From Palaemon carinicauda (taxonomy: Eukaryota; Arthropoda; Malacostraca; Decapoda; Palaemonidae), in NCBI RefSeq assembly GCF_036898095.1, contig NC_090744.1:12894143-12958142 (forward strand): DNA of 64,000 nucleotides, given 5' to 3'. Of this stretch, positions 45,246 to 57,310 are shown in pieces. The position numbers and the translations under genes are program-made. The notes beneath the pieces were generated by a model, which searched no databases, was not told the origin of the DNA, and worked only from the letters and a program-made list of their open reading frames with translations. Every line of letters starts with the position of its first letter. The stretch's first letter is position 1.

Positions 45246-46439
45246 GATGAGATTTTTACTCGGTCATGCTAGACTCTGAGATTTTTGTCCCACTCGTTGG
45301 CGTTTCTCGGTACTCTGACCGTGCTACAAGCTTCTGAATTCTCTCAGGGCCAGGAAGGCGCAGTTTTTTGGAGTTCCCGTTTGCAATGGGTGAGCTCAAC
45401 TATCTTGTTTAGTCGGTTCGCTGACTTAACTGCATTTTCTTTTAGCCTCTGGGATTTTTCTTTTGACTTGTCGTATCTAGGCCTAGCCTATCCTTCGATG
45501 GCGTGTTCGTTGGTCCATTATGCTATATTCATTCATATGTTCTCATGTTAGCTTACGGTAGTTCTATAGTGTTCCCCTTGCGAAGGGAGAGTTTTTCCTG
45601 CTGGTGCACTGACAGTTGTGTGCTGCCGTATCCTAGCCTATGAGAATTTTAGAAGTAAAGTTTCTCCATGGTGAGTCTTCCTGTTACTACCTTAAATCAA
45701 TCAATCAATCAATCCTGTTACTGATGCTGAACTTAATTTTATTTATAATGCTGTGTTTTTGCTATTGTTGTGGTGAGGCCTAATCCCTTTGGGGTTATTG
45801 TCTTTCAGACCCGTCAGCATACCCCTTTATGTAAGAGCAAGTTATCAGACTGACGGCATTGCCGGTACTTAGGGCTTAGTCGTGTCCAACCTCATTCCTT
45901 TTCTTGGGCACACGATAGTGATACGTCGCTATTTAAGGCAGTATGGCCTATACCGCCACAACCTTTGCTTATTGCATGATGTTTCTGTGGGAAGTATAGT
46001 TGTCTGACTTTGCTGCCATTCTTACCAACACTGCCGTTACTGACGGCAGATGAAGCCTCGTATAGGGGATTTTTCTTATGCCTCTGCTTTAGGAAGAGCC
46101 TTGGGAGATGGCAATGCTGTTACGTAAGTGTGCAGTTACTAACTGCAATTTTTGTACCATGATGGCAAATTTTTTCTTCGACGGCGAATCCGTTGGGCGA
46201 CTTCTGGCGTCTTCTGGCGTCTTCAACCCTCATTTTCACTAACTATTGTGGCCTGGTATCACTGTTTGCCCGATCGTGTGGACAGGGCTTTATAGGTGTG
46301 CTGCCACTGGTGACGGCAACACTGACTATCTTTTGGGCAAGGAGTTTTCTGACCATCAGAAGACGACCCCGGTTTTCTTGCAACTTGGAACATGGTTCAC
46401 TGCCATAAGTCTTTCACAGTGCGTTTTCCTCCTCTAGTA
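45246..46439. other. unassigned, with (AATC)n tract
   Basis: Contains an (AATC)n tract at 45694-45714, possibly a LINE tail without a recognisable body, and words built on TGACGGCA/TGCCGTTAC. 46190-46440 may be degenerate reverse transcriptase/RNase H linker of the YR element that follows. Confidence 0.35.
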
Positions 46440-48050
46440 GTGACACTGTTTGGATGCCTCGGTGGGAGGTTGGGTGGGTCATAACCCACCCAAGAAAGTG
46501 CAAAGCTGTTGGTCACAGAAATTTTACCAATACCACATCAATATTTTGGAGTCCCTGGCAGTCTTCTCTTCCCTCATGAACTTATACCTGAAGGAGAACA
46601 TTCATATCCACTTAAACCTCGTTAACAGTTATAGTATATTGATTCAACAGACTAGAATTGAGGTCTCCTTAATTTAACCATGTAATGATAACCTTCTTTA
46701 CGTTGGATCAGCGAGATCAAATCTCTGGCCTTCAAGTGGATCTGTTTGCAATGAGCTTCAGCATGATATTTCCCTGCTAAGTAGCACAGAAAGGGGTTCA
46801 AGCAGCAGTGGGCATGGACATTAAAGTTCGTCAATGTCCCTGGATGCGAGTCATTGGACGACGATTTACCTGTTTCCACTGTTTAACCTCCTCGTGGAGG
46901 TTTTTGACAGGCGTAGATCTTTCAAGGGATGGCGGCTGGTGGCTCTTTGGTAGCCAATGAGCAACAGGTTTCCCATTGTCACAGATTTGAATCCCAACTC
47001 GTGCCGTGACTAACTCGATTCTGTCTAAGGATGGACAGCAGGGGATTGTCTATGCTTCATCATGGAGATCGTTCAATCCTCATCTCATATTTGATTTCAC
47101 CCCATTCCTGGGAATGGAATTGAAAATTCAACGGGAGGAGTGGGTATTTGTGGAAACTATGAGTCGTCTAGAACCATGACTGTATGAAACGTCATAGACC
47201 AGATGGATCAAATATGTCGAAGACATAAATCCAGGGTTGATTACTATGGATTTTGTTAAAGTTTCAAGCTTGCTTTGCTTGTTTAAAAGTCTAGCCTCCT
47301 TTACGATTTCGTCGTACACTTCGGCCCTCACTAGATCTATATTACAGTAAATGCCTTTGATGTCGAATTTTACTTGGATCTCTTCAACAAAGTTCTGAAG
47401 GTTTGTGCAAGGCTACGGCTGTTGGCTCTACCGAAGCCTATCTCTTGGTCTTTGGACAAAGATTTGCAATTCACTTCGGACATGGCAATCAAAAGGCTAC
47501 TATTCTGAATCCCACTCAGAAAGTCATCATCTTAATTATGATGGCTTCTGATGCTCGGGTTAGTGACTTTGTAGCGATTTCTAGAGACGAGAAATACATT
47601 GAATTTGTGGAAAATGGTGAGGTTAATTTATACCCTGGACCCGCTTTTCGAAAAAAAAAATTGAACTTCCCTTTTCACCTTGTGGTCTATGGAAAGTAGT
47701 TCCCCTTCATGGTGATCCTTTCCTTGGTCTAATACAATGTCCAAAAGTGTATTTGCTGAGAGCAGTGCAGTTTAAGGGTAGTCTTTTGTTTTAAAAGAAT
47801 AGTGGGATTTGATTTGTCTCTAAACCAGTTACGAAATAAAATTACTTACTTTCTGTGAAGAGAGGACCTGGCTCGTATGATGTGGCTTCCTTCTAGAACT
47901 TTTTCCAGTATATGACTATTGAGGGACTGCAGACATATACTGGTTGGAAGTCCACTTGGGTTTTCTTCAGGCATTAAATGAAGCAATTGGAGAAGACGCA
48001 TCATGATGTGGTGGTTGAGGGGGTGTTAGCTACCCCGCGGCAACGACGTA
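46440..48050 (+). pseudogene. RNase H and tyrosine recombinase of a second YR retroelement family
   Basis: RNase H at 46450-46677: MDASVGGWVGHNPPKK, then CWSQKFYQYHINILESLAVF and HIHLNLVNSYSIL. At about 46730 VDLFAMSFS follows. The recombinase N-terminal (SAM-like) part near 47250-47350 reads VKVSSLLCLFKSLA, SYTSALTRSI. The core at 47403-47699 includes ATILNPTQKVIILIMMASDARVSDFVAISR (Arg context). The C-terminal box at about 47870-47980 reads GSYDV (HxxR box, Arg lost), TGWKSTWVFFRH, and a stop where the nucleophilic Tyr is expected. The frames are broken. It differs from elements A and B, so it is a separate family. Confidence 0.72.
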
Positions 48051-48283
48051 GCCTACAATACATCCTAGAGCACTCCTTCAGCTTGTTATTAGCAATGAGT
48101 AAACAGAAGTTTTTGCTTCAGGGAAGAAAGGGAAAATGCACTTCATCATTTCCTTTTCAGGTTCCCAGGTTTGGAGATTAATACTTATGCTTTGTCACAT
48201 AGGTGGGGAGCAATTTTTTGGTTTGAGGTCTTTTATGCAAAGCCTCCCACCGAGTATAGATAATTCTAATGGTACACTTCCAA
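48051..48283 (+). other. 3' region of the YR element
   Basis: Continues GTTGAGGGGGTGTTAGC and onward to the terminal palindrome at 48284. Two overlapping short plus-strand frames have no family features. Confidence 0.35.
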
Positions 48284-48365
48284 CAGGACGATATGGCTTG
48301 AGCCCAAAAAAGAGATTTCGACACAGGAAAAATCTATTTTTGGGCGAGATAGCCATGTCGTCCTG
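48284..48365. repeat. terminal foldback palindrome of the YR element
   Basis: CAGGACGATATGGCTTGAGC plus CCAAAAAAGAGATTT on the left faces AAATCTATTTTTGGGCGAG plus ATAGCCATGTCGTCCTG on the right. The arms are ~35 nt and imperfect, with ~12 nt between. It lies just 3' of the recombinase, where DIRS-type elements carry inverted terminal sequences. Confidence 0.75.
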
Positions 48366-48394
48366 ATGGCCTGCCCGTTACTTCTTTTTTCTCT

Positions 48395-49125
48395 TAACCC
48401 TTTGCTCGTTGGAGGCTTCTATTTCACAGTAGCTCAGCTGCGACGTGGAATGAAGTATCAAAATCCCTTTTAAAGTTTTTCCCTTGATTACAAATTTTCT
48501 TTTGAGAAACACATTTGGTCTGTTTCTTCGTCAATAGCACAAAAACTTGTCTTATTTAGAAAGTCATTCCGATTTTCGTTGATCAATCTGTTCTGAAGAA
48601 GTGTTCTCAATCCTTCACTCTGCCTTGTTTTGAGTATTATTCTCCCGTCTGGTCTTCAGCTGCTGAAGTTCATCTTGATTTGTTGGACATAGACTTGCTG
48701 TCTATTGACATTTTTTATTCCTGCGCTAGATATTAGTCACTGACATTGTCATTCAGTTACCTTAGTTCTTTATGCATGTCGCATAAGACTTTTCATAATT
48801 TTGACCATCCTTTGCTTTCATGTCTTCCCAGAGTACAATCCTGTACGCAGTACTAGGTATGCAGTTAATTCTAGCACTGGTACCGACATCATAAGGCTAT
48901 GTTGAACTGGCTGACACAAGTGTGTCCATAGTTTATATACGACGCATTTATTTCAACATTGTTACTGATCTTCAAGATATTCTATCTTTATTCATTACTT
49001 TTCATATAGATAATTTCATTATTTCCATTCCTCACTAGGCTATTTTCCTTAAGAGCCCTTGGGCTTATAGCATCCTGCTTTTCCAACTGGAGTTGTAGCT
49101 TAGCTAGTAATTATGAGGATAATAT
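48395..49125 (+). pseudogene. Jockey-type LINE, C-terminal third and 3' UTR
   Basis: Several frames: LVGG, then FSFEKHIWSVSSSIAQKLVL and FRKSFRFS, later LYACRIRLFIILTILC-like and EYNPVRSTRYAVNS, matching the C-terminus at 36.8 kb and the thumb of the same LINE. The 3' UTR has CTCACTAGGCTATTTTCC, GCTTATAGCATCCTGC and TTCCAACTGGAGTTGTAGC. The (TAA)n tail is decayed. It begins within ~30 bp of the palindrome at 48365. Confidence 0.78.
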
Positions 49126-49639
49126 TTTTGGGTCTGGTTGATTTGTATTTTGCTTCAGAATTCTGGATTCGGTTATATGGTGTTGAGTTATATAGATATA
49201 TTATTAGGTAATTGTTTCTATTATTTAGAGCGGTAAATTACCTCTGTTTTCTTTTGTGGAAGTCGGCAATACATGCGAGTTTTTTTGGGCAGATTTTCAT
49301 ATACAGGTTGACCATCGTATATTTCCACTACCCTCCCTACTGCCTTAGGTCAAGATTTCGCACAGTTGTGACGTCTTGACTGAAAGACAGACACGGCGGC
49401 TTGCACAAGCCATTGGTTATTATTATTAACCGCTAGATGTCTTATTATTTTACTAATGGCATAAGTCTATTGAAAGGAAATAAATCAGGAATGTTTTGGT
49501 TTGAGAAATGTTGATGAAATTGAGCTTCCATGGAGAAGCAATTTGAACACCAGGTGAATATAGAAATAAATTTTATTCATTTTTTGTTCCAAGAGACCAA
49601 TTTACCATCAATCTATACCATACAGGAACTTTAAATTGT
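49126..49639. other. unassigned spacer before the satellite
   Basis: No ORF or recognised repeat. AT content rises towards the satellite array. Confidence 0.3.
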
Positions 49640-51500
49640 TAAATGTATGAGATGGTGTGAATTTTACCTTACAATTAGGTACCATTTTGAATGATCTGTT
49701 TAAAATATTGTCATTGAAAGTCATGAATCATTAAGGATATAAAGAATGATAGACTGCAGTCTTTACTTTGAGCAGATAGAATATTTTCACAGATAAAAAT
49801 TGATGAAATTATAATTTTTTCCTTTTCTTAAAAAAGTTACTTGATTAAAAATGTTTTAAAATTTAATTAAATTACCATGTTTTTCTGTTCAAAGTTATTT
49901 TGGGAAATTGTTTATACTATTTTGTTGATCAGTTTAAAATAGTCATTGAAAGTCATGAATCATTAAGGATATAAAAATTGATAGACTGCAGTCTTTACTT
50001 TGAACAAAGATAGAACATTTTTATTATAGATAAAAATTGCTGAAATAATTTTTTCTTTTTCAAAATTATTTGATTAAAAATGTTTGAAATGTAATTAGAT
50101 TACCATGTTTTTCTGTTCAAAGTTATTTGTAAAATTGTTTATACTATTTTGTTGATCAGTTTAAAGTATTGTCATTGAAAGTCATGAATCATTAAGGATA
50201 TAAAAATTGATAGACTGCAGTCTTTACTTTGAGCTAAGATAGAACATTTTTTTTATAGATAAAAATTGATGAAATAATTTTTTCTTTTTCAAAATGATTT
50301 GATTAAAAAATTTTAAATTTAATTAGATTACCATGGTTTTCTGTTCAAAGTTATTTGTAAAATTGTTTATACTATTTTGTTGATCAGTTTAAAATATTGT
50401 CATTGAAAGTCGTGAATCATTAAGGATATAAAAATTGATAGACTGCAGTCTTTACTTTGAACAAAGATAGAATGTTTTTTCTTATAGATAAAAATTGATG
50501 AGTTCAAAATTATTTGATTAAAAATGTTTAAAATGTAATTAGATTACCATGTTTTTCTGTTCAAAGTTATTTGTAAAATTGTTTATACTATTTTGTTGAT
50601 CAGTTTAAAATATTGTCATTGAAAGTCATGAATCATTAAGGATATAAAAATTGATAGACTGCAGTCTTTACTTTGAGCAAAGATAGAACATTTTTTATTT
50701 TATAGATAAAAATTAATGAAATAATTTTCTTTTTCAAAATGATTTGATTAAAAATTTTTAAAATTTAATTAGATTACCATGTTTTTCTGTTCAAAGTTAT
50801 TTGTAAAATTGTTTATACTATTTTGTTGATCAGTTTAGAAAATTGTCATTGAAAGTCCTGAATCACTAAGGATATAAAAAATGATAGACTGCAGTCTTTA
50901 CTTTGAGCAAAGATAGAACATTTTTTTTATAGATAAAAATTGATGAAATAATTTTTTCTTTTCAAAATTATTTGATTAAAAATGTTTGAAATTTAATTAA
51001 ATTACCATGTTTTTCTGTTCAAAGTTATTTGTAAAAATTTTTATACTATTTTGTTGATCAGTTTAAAATATTGTCATTGAAAGTCATAAATCATTAAGGA
51101 TATAAAAATTGATAGACTGCAGTCTTTACTTTGAGCAAAGATAGAACGTTTTTTTATAGATAAAAATTGATGAAATAATTTTTTCTTTTAAAAATGATTT
51201 GATTAAAAATTTTTAAATTTTAATTAAATTACCATGTTTTTCTGTTCAAAGTTATTTGTAAAATTGTTTATACTATTTTGTTGAGCAGTTTAAAATATTG
51301 TCATTGAAAGTCATGAATCACTAAGGAAATAAAAAATGATAGACTGCAGTCTTTACTTTGAGCAAAGATAGAACATTTTTTTATAGATAAAAATTGATGA
51401 AATAATTTTTTCTTTAAAAAATGATTTGATTAAAAAATTTTAAATTTTAATTAAATTACCATGTTTTTCTGTTCAAAGTTATTTGTAAAATTGTTTAAAC
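49640..51500. repeat. ~229-bp AT-rich satellite, 8 copies
   Basis: The word GACTGCAGTCTTTACTTTG occurs at 49752, 49984, 50213, 50441, 50657, 50887, 51115 and 51342 (periods 232, 229, 228, 216, 230, 228, 227). Each unit has the palindrome GACTGCAGTC, then ATAGATAAAAATTGATGAAA, ACCATGTTTTTCTGTTC and TTTGTTGATCAGTTTA. The first copy is the most diverged, and the 216-bp copy has lost part of the AATTTTTTC stretch. Confidence 0.95.
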
Positions 51501-51510
51501 TTTTCTGTTA

Positions 51511-51948
51511 CTTAGTATTTTGTAAAGTCTTTTACTTGAATGTTTTTTGAGAGCAGTGTGTTTGAAGTATAGAAAATCTTAGTTTTGAAAACTAGTGCTT
51601 CCTTGTGGAGTACTGCAGTGATTAACTTTTGATGTTCTAGATTTAAGTTTGAAGAATGCAGTACTGTATAATCAATCAAACTTGGTGAATAACTGGTATA
51701 GACGCTGGAGTTGGTGAATAACTGGTATAGACACCGGAGAAATTAACTCCAGCGTCTATACCAGTTATTCACCAAGTTTGATTGATTATACAGTACTGTA
51801 TTCTTCGTACTTAAATCTAGAACATCAAAAGTTAATCACTACAGTACTCCACAAGGAAGCACAAGTTTTCAAAACTTGAGATTTTCTGTTTCAAACCTTT
51901 GGCTCTCAAAAATACTTTTAAAGTATTAAGACTTTACAAAATACCAAA
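51511..51948. repeat. long inverted repeat (foldback), ~200-bp arms
   Basis: The left arm 51511-51712 and right arm 51745-51948 are imperfect reverse complements, nearly perfect near the centre (AACTGGTATAGACGCTGGAG against CTCCAGCGTCTATACCAGTT). The 32-nt loop contains another direct copy of GGTGAATAACTGGTATAGAC. The arms include AATCAATCAAACTTGGTGAA and ATCAAAAGTTAATCACT. It abuts the satellite array. No coding content. Confidence 0.93.
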
Positions 51949-52308
51949 ATTTGAACTTGTTATATTTGTTTGAAAACATTTTTAATATTTATTTTTGTTT
52001 TTCATTAGAACTTTATAAAAATATACATATATTTTTAAAAAAAAATACTAAACTTGATATTTCATATTCTAGTATTATGCTCCATGATCTATGCACATGG
52101 AATTATACGTATGAAATTATTTTACGTTAATATACCATGCAAAAAAACTTTAAGATATTTTAGAAGAAAATAAAAATCAGAACTTAACAACAAACTTTTA
52201 TTTTCCATAAAATTACAAAGGTAAAAAAATATTACAAATTACAAAGGTAAAAAATATTACAAAGTAAAAATCAAAATAAAAAAAAAAAAAAAATTTTTCC
52301 GAGCTCAT
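51949..52308. other. AT-rich sequence with a short tandem repeat and poly(A)
   Basis: Includes two to three direct copies of AAATTACAAAGGTAAAAAATATTAC around 52210-52265 and an A-rich run at 52276-52292. Nothing else was recognised. Confidence 0.5.
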
Positions 52309-52565
52309 TGGTGTACCCCCCCAAATAAGGGGCTGACCTCTAGAACAGCATTTTTCTAGCTCTATGAAGCTCTGCCTGCTACCCCGATCACCGTAAAGCC
52401 TATGTAGAAGTTGAACGGTCCCTGAATCTCTCCTGTGAAGAGTGAGGTGACATCATATCTTGGAATATTGATTTGAAATGCTAAGTGACTGCAGTTTGCT
52501 TACTGTAAGCAGCCTGTCACTGGGACACCTCCCAGTTGGTTAACCTAGCTGAAATATGTATTTTG
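52309..52565 (+). repeat. dispersed 250-bp repeat, left inverted copy
   Basis: Begins AAGGGGCTGACCTCTAGAAC, runs through GAACGGTCCCTGAATCTC, GATTTGAAATGC and TTACTGTAAGCAG, and ends CAGTTGGTTAACC...ATATGTATTTT. The reverse complement of 60535-60785 has the same words in the same order, so the two copies face inward across ~8 kb. There is no ORF. Class unknown. Confidence 0.75.
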
Positions 52566-54646
52566 AAAAAGCCTGATTAAGTCAAGGAATATCATAACTT
52601 TAAACTCTGCTGCAGACATTTTGAAACTTACTGATAGAGTAAAATATTTAGCTATAATTCTAAAAGGTGTTGAGATATCACAGAACCAGAGATGCCTTTG
52701 GACATTGGACTTGAGAAAATTCCTGAGTTGTAACAACCAATAATTTGCTTTTTAAAGTTCCATTTTACAAAGCAAATTTCCTTTGTAAACTCATGACTTT
52801 TAATTGAAGCAATAAATGGAGTTGAGACTTAAATTCTTTCAATGACCTAAGAACATATTTGACTAGTTTCATAAACCATTTGAAGAATGCTACCAATCAG
52901 ACTAAATCCTGCTTAACATTATAACTGATATGAATAGTAATACCATGAAGGTACTTGGGTAATGTTACTGTGGAGTTGAAATATATATCCTTTTCATGAG
53001 ACGTTTTTAAACAGCAATTCACTTTTCGTTGTGTACCCCAATCCAATGATACCGTGCATAGCCTAGATGCTAAGTCCAGTATAGGAAAAAATAGAATGTA
53101 CAGAGAGCGGAAGAATTAGCCGTAACTCAACACTTTCTTGAAAGCAATACCACTTCAATAAGCAAAATACATTCAACCACATAAATGCATAATTGTCAAA
53201 GTAAGAATGCATCTTCATAATACTTTTAATTTCAAGCAAATGTTTCCCTGGATTCAAGATTATTTTGATTATAAGGAAAATATTTCTCTATTTTCATGCA
53301 GATATCTCTTTAATATGACCTGAACAGGAACACTTTTAGCTCAATTAAACTTGTGAAGTTAAGCAGTATTGATTAAAATGATTAATTCAGTAGATAACCT
53401 GAAGAATATATAATTGAATCGGTTAACATAACAAAGCCACTTTGTTTAAGCAAAAAACCCTGAATGTGAATGAATTATCATTAATATTCGGGCATTTATA
53501 GTTTGCTTTAGTGTCCCAAGTCACCACTGAGAACCGGAGTCCTCATTTCAAGTACAGTCTATTATATTTGGATGGTAGAAACTCCCTAGAAAGCAGTAAG
53601 ACCAAATACACAACTAAGGTAAATTCGTGCGATGGTTCTCAAATGCGCAAAAGACTTCGGAAAAGGGGATGACATCAAATGCAGGGTACTGCCCTAACAC
53701 CCCAGCTTCACCCCAGCCGGTTATGTGCCAGATCGGACTGAGGTCGCATTCCCCTGCACCGACGAGTTAGCACAGGCAGCACACCCTTCAAGAGGGGAAC
53801 TGAAAGACGTGGTATTGGTATCAAGGTAATCTTAAATACCAAAACGCAGCTGTCAGTAACTCCCTTGGAGGGTAACTACCTGACCTTTACATTAAATTAA
53901 AATTTATGTACATGGTAAAGTAATTTCCTGCATATTCTGTATACCAAAAGATAAAAAGACAGTTGAAATGTGCCCTTTCGTATTGCGGTCTTTTGAGCAA
54001 ATGGCCGTCTTAATTGCCAGGTTGTCCTTAATTTACGATATAGTACTGACTGCCATTTTCATTCTAAGGTACCGTACTGTATTTCACTAAACTCAATTCT
54101 GTCTCAACCGACTCCTGATGCAACAGCAGATTCAAAAGAAGCATCTGATGCAAAATTGAGCCAAAAATTTCTTTAAGACCCATCATGCTGCAATAAACTT
54201 ATAAACAAAATATTCCCACCACAGGGAAAACACCAAAAAACTGGTTCAGCCGAAATAACCAAAGATGGATTCCTTTTTAACCTGTACATTATAAGAAAGT
54301 GTTCACAGCAACTTCCACTTCAAGCAAACTTAAGAGAAAATATAGCTACTCTCAATTCCCTTCAAGAAGCTGCCGTTATATTCATATAAAGCTGAGAATA
54401 TAATACAAAAACCTTAAGATGAGGTTAAATGTACCTGGATAATTCAATCTCATTCCATGTCAACAAACCTTAGGCAACGATAATAAAACTCATATTCCTA
54501 AAGGAATATTGTACCAGTGTGATTCCTCACTTAACACACATGAAAGTTCAACTACCTTGGAATTACTGTGTCACCATAAAGGAACACACCAAACAGATCA
54601 AAGCTATGAGGAGAACCTCATGCAAATCACTGATAAAACACACATT
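52566..54646. other. AT-rich non-coding block with a GC-richer island
   Basis: No ORF above ~65 codons has family features. A GC-richer island at about 53630-53880 (CCCCAGCTTCACCCCAGCC, CATTCCCCTGCACCGACG) stands out from its surroundings and could be a promoter, exon or repeat remnant. I cannot assign it. Confidence 0.35.
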
Positions 54647-54775
54647 GAGTTTACCACTTGCTAATAAGCTAGAGACCCATGGTAATCAACTTCAACATGA
54701 GTATACCACTTGCTAATAAGCTTGAGACCCATGGCAATCAACTCCAACATGAGTTTACTACTCGCTAATAAGATT
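54647..54775. repeat. 52-bp tandem repeat, ~2.5 copies
   Basis: TTACCACTTGCTAATAAGCT recurs with a period of 52 (54651, 54703, 54755), each followed by GAGACCCATGG and CAACTCCAACATGAGT or a variant. The third copy is partial. Confidence 0.85.
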
Positions 54776-55781
54776 ATAGACCGAAACATTTCCAAAACTT
54801 GTGAATAGTTTCTAATCTAGAAAGATTGCACAGAAATGTGCGAAAGTTACCCAACTGAAAACTCACGCACTCTAAGAAAATCTGTGTCCACAAGAATAGC
54901 TCCACACGGCAATAAACTATATTTACTCCCAAGAAACAAGAAGAGTTTTCCCTTCAAAGTAAAGACCATGCAAGACTTTTATCAATAGGAAATTAGTAAC
55001 CAACACTTCCTACAGATTTCTGCACTATCCTCTGCCTTTGGTTTGCTTTTCTTTCTTACTTACAGGCAACAGACCTACAGTTTCTCAATTGAAAAGAGAT
55101 AAAAGTCATTACAAGGATAATGGTTAACCATTAGTCTACAAACAGGATAAAAAAACAGTTCAAATTGAGCCAAATGGAGCAATTACAAGTCTCAGAAACT
55201 CAGGTGAAGACAGCAAATAATAACAAATTTTCTGGATTTAGACAGTAGAAACCACTGCAGAAAAATGAAAGGGCTGTATGCTGGACTTTCGACACGAAAG
55301 GAATTCCGAGTGGCGACTGGCATTCATGTCAACCCACACAGGAGATTACACCATCCGAGCACTAATCCAGTAATTAGAAGACAGCATATTGTAAAGTTAA
55401 AAACAGAAGGCAAAATCCTTCAACATCATCCAATTACTAAGGACATTCCCAGCAAGTTGTTAGCAATAGCAGACTTGCTTGCAAAAAAGATTTTGGAACT
55501 TGGAAACAATGAATAGCTTATAGTATTTAACTCATTGCTTCTTCCAGAGGCCTATTGACACTGCTGTGATCCAAAACATACAACACTGCAACAGGGAAAG
55601 TGTCCTACACTAGCTTACACTCCTCAACACCTAAACAGGATTGGAGATAAATATTTGCTTCATGTCTTCGATGATTAGCAAGAAGACAAATTCATTTTCA
55701 CTTGATCTTTGTAAAATACAAAACTTAAACTGGAACTTGCTGTTATAATCTCTGGTCATTAGATTGTATGACAGAGATGGT
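54776..55781. other. unassigned AT-rich sequence with an 83-codon frame
   Basis: The plus frame 55265-55516 (MKGLYAGLSTRKEFRVATGI, then VNPHRRLHHPSTNPVIRRQH) has a less AT-biased composition and many His/Arg residues. I recognise no domain, and there is no supporting splice or promoter evidence. A cryptic exon or decayed element piece is possible. Confidence 0.3.
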
Positions 55782-56760
55782 GATTTCAATAAATTTTGTC
55801 CAAAAAGGACAAAGTTAGAAAGTTCAAACTGCCCAGGGAGAAATTACCTCAGCAGATAAAATACTAACTGCTAAAAGATATTAAAATCCATCATAAGTTC
55901 TAGCAGAATACGCTCGCTTACAAAGTAAATGTAGACTTCAAAACCCAAAACAACAGAAAACGACATTACTACAGAGTGCAGTACAAATGCCAAGGTAAAT
56001 TCCTTGGTCAAATACTGTACGGGTCAAAACACAGGTAATCTTGATTTTGAAAATAACTAATGGCACCAACAAAAACAAGAAAGGTTGATGGCACTAGAGC
56101 GATTTCCTTACACAAGAAGGAGGGAAAATCTAATGATATCCTCAGTAAGTAACATGAAATACAGCAGACATGAGATAGTGAGGCAAAAAATCTAAGTCTG
56201 CCTGAGCACAGAATTAAGCAAAGACCATAGCTACAGAACTCAAGAGAAATATGCATTGGGTTTTAAAACAGAGTTCGGGACTTCAATAAATTTCCCTCCA
56301 AAATGACAAAAATTACCGAGTACAAACTGATCAAAGGGAAATTATCTTCCATGAAAAAATGCCAACTATAGAAAGAAAATACTAGCAAAACTACATTTAT
56401 TTTCAAAGCAAATTCATAATTGAAAATCCAAATCAGAGTCAAAAGACATTCGTGAAATAAGTACAGTAGAAACGTCGATGGAAATTCCTTGATCAAATAC
56501 TGTACCGATCAAAGCACAAGTAATCTCAGTTCTGAAAATGGCTAATGTCACCAACAAACACAAGAAAATCTGATGGCATTACAGCAATTCCATTGGACAA
56601 CAGGATGGTAAACCTAATGTATCCACATTAAGAAACATGAATAAGTACAGAAAACACGAGGCAGTGCGACAAAATATCAGCGGCTGCCTTGTGCATACAA
56701 ATCACCTATGACCGAAGCTACAGATCCCAAAAGATATTTGGAAAAAGACTCATTGTATCA
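55782..56760. repeat. diverged tandem duplication, ~485-497 bp unit
   Basis: Two copies (from 55782 and from ~56279) share TTCAATAAATTT, CAAATACTGTAC, TAATGGCACCAACAAAAAC or a variant, and a GATGGCA...AGCGATTTCC or variant segment. The offset drifts from ~497 to ~484 because of indels. AT-rich minus-strand frames across both copies have no family features. Confidence 0.75.
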
Positions 56761-57310
56761 ACAACTGCTCATATTAATACATGTATAATTTTGTAAAGGC
56801 ACAATGGAATTAAGTTCACCTTGTATGAGTAAGGGAACTATACAGTACAACGATCACATTAGGATAAAATTTACAAGACATAATGAAAATGACTTAGGCC
56901 TCTTATTCAATAGCCAAAGACAAAAGTCTACGACTCAGGGTCAAGCTGATAAGGATTTGATTTATGAAACCACAAATCAGTTGGAAATTATTCTCTAGTA
57001 AAAAATACTGAAAATACAGTAATCAAATGCATTTGAGGTATAGTTACATTTGAGTTGCCAGAAACCAATGTTCTTATGTCAGAATATCGAACAAAACAGA
57101 TATTGACTTTCCTTCCTTCAATGGCAAAAACTGAATTCTGAACACTGACAGATGAAAACACTTAGATAAGGGCAAAAGAGACTTTAAAAGCAAACTATAA
57201 TGCCTATAACTTATGTGGCACAGTACTCAGTCATGCAACTAATGAAGGTAACACGCAAAACAAACATTTAGAAAAATCAGCTGTTGAGAGGAGCACCTAA
57301 ACAAATATTT
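56761..57310. other. unassigned AT-rich sequence
   Basis: No recognised element. The short plus frame 56804-56998 has no family features. Confidence 0.3.
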
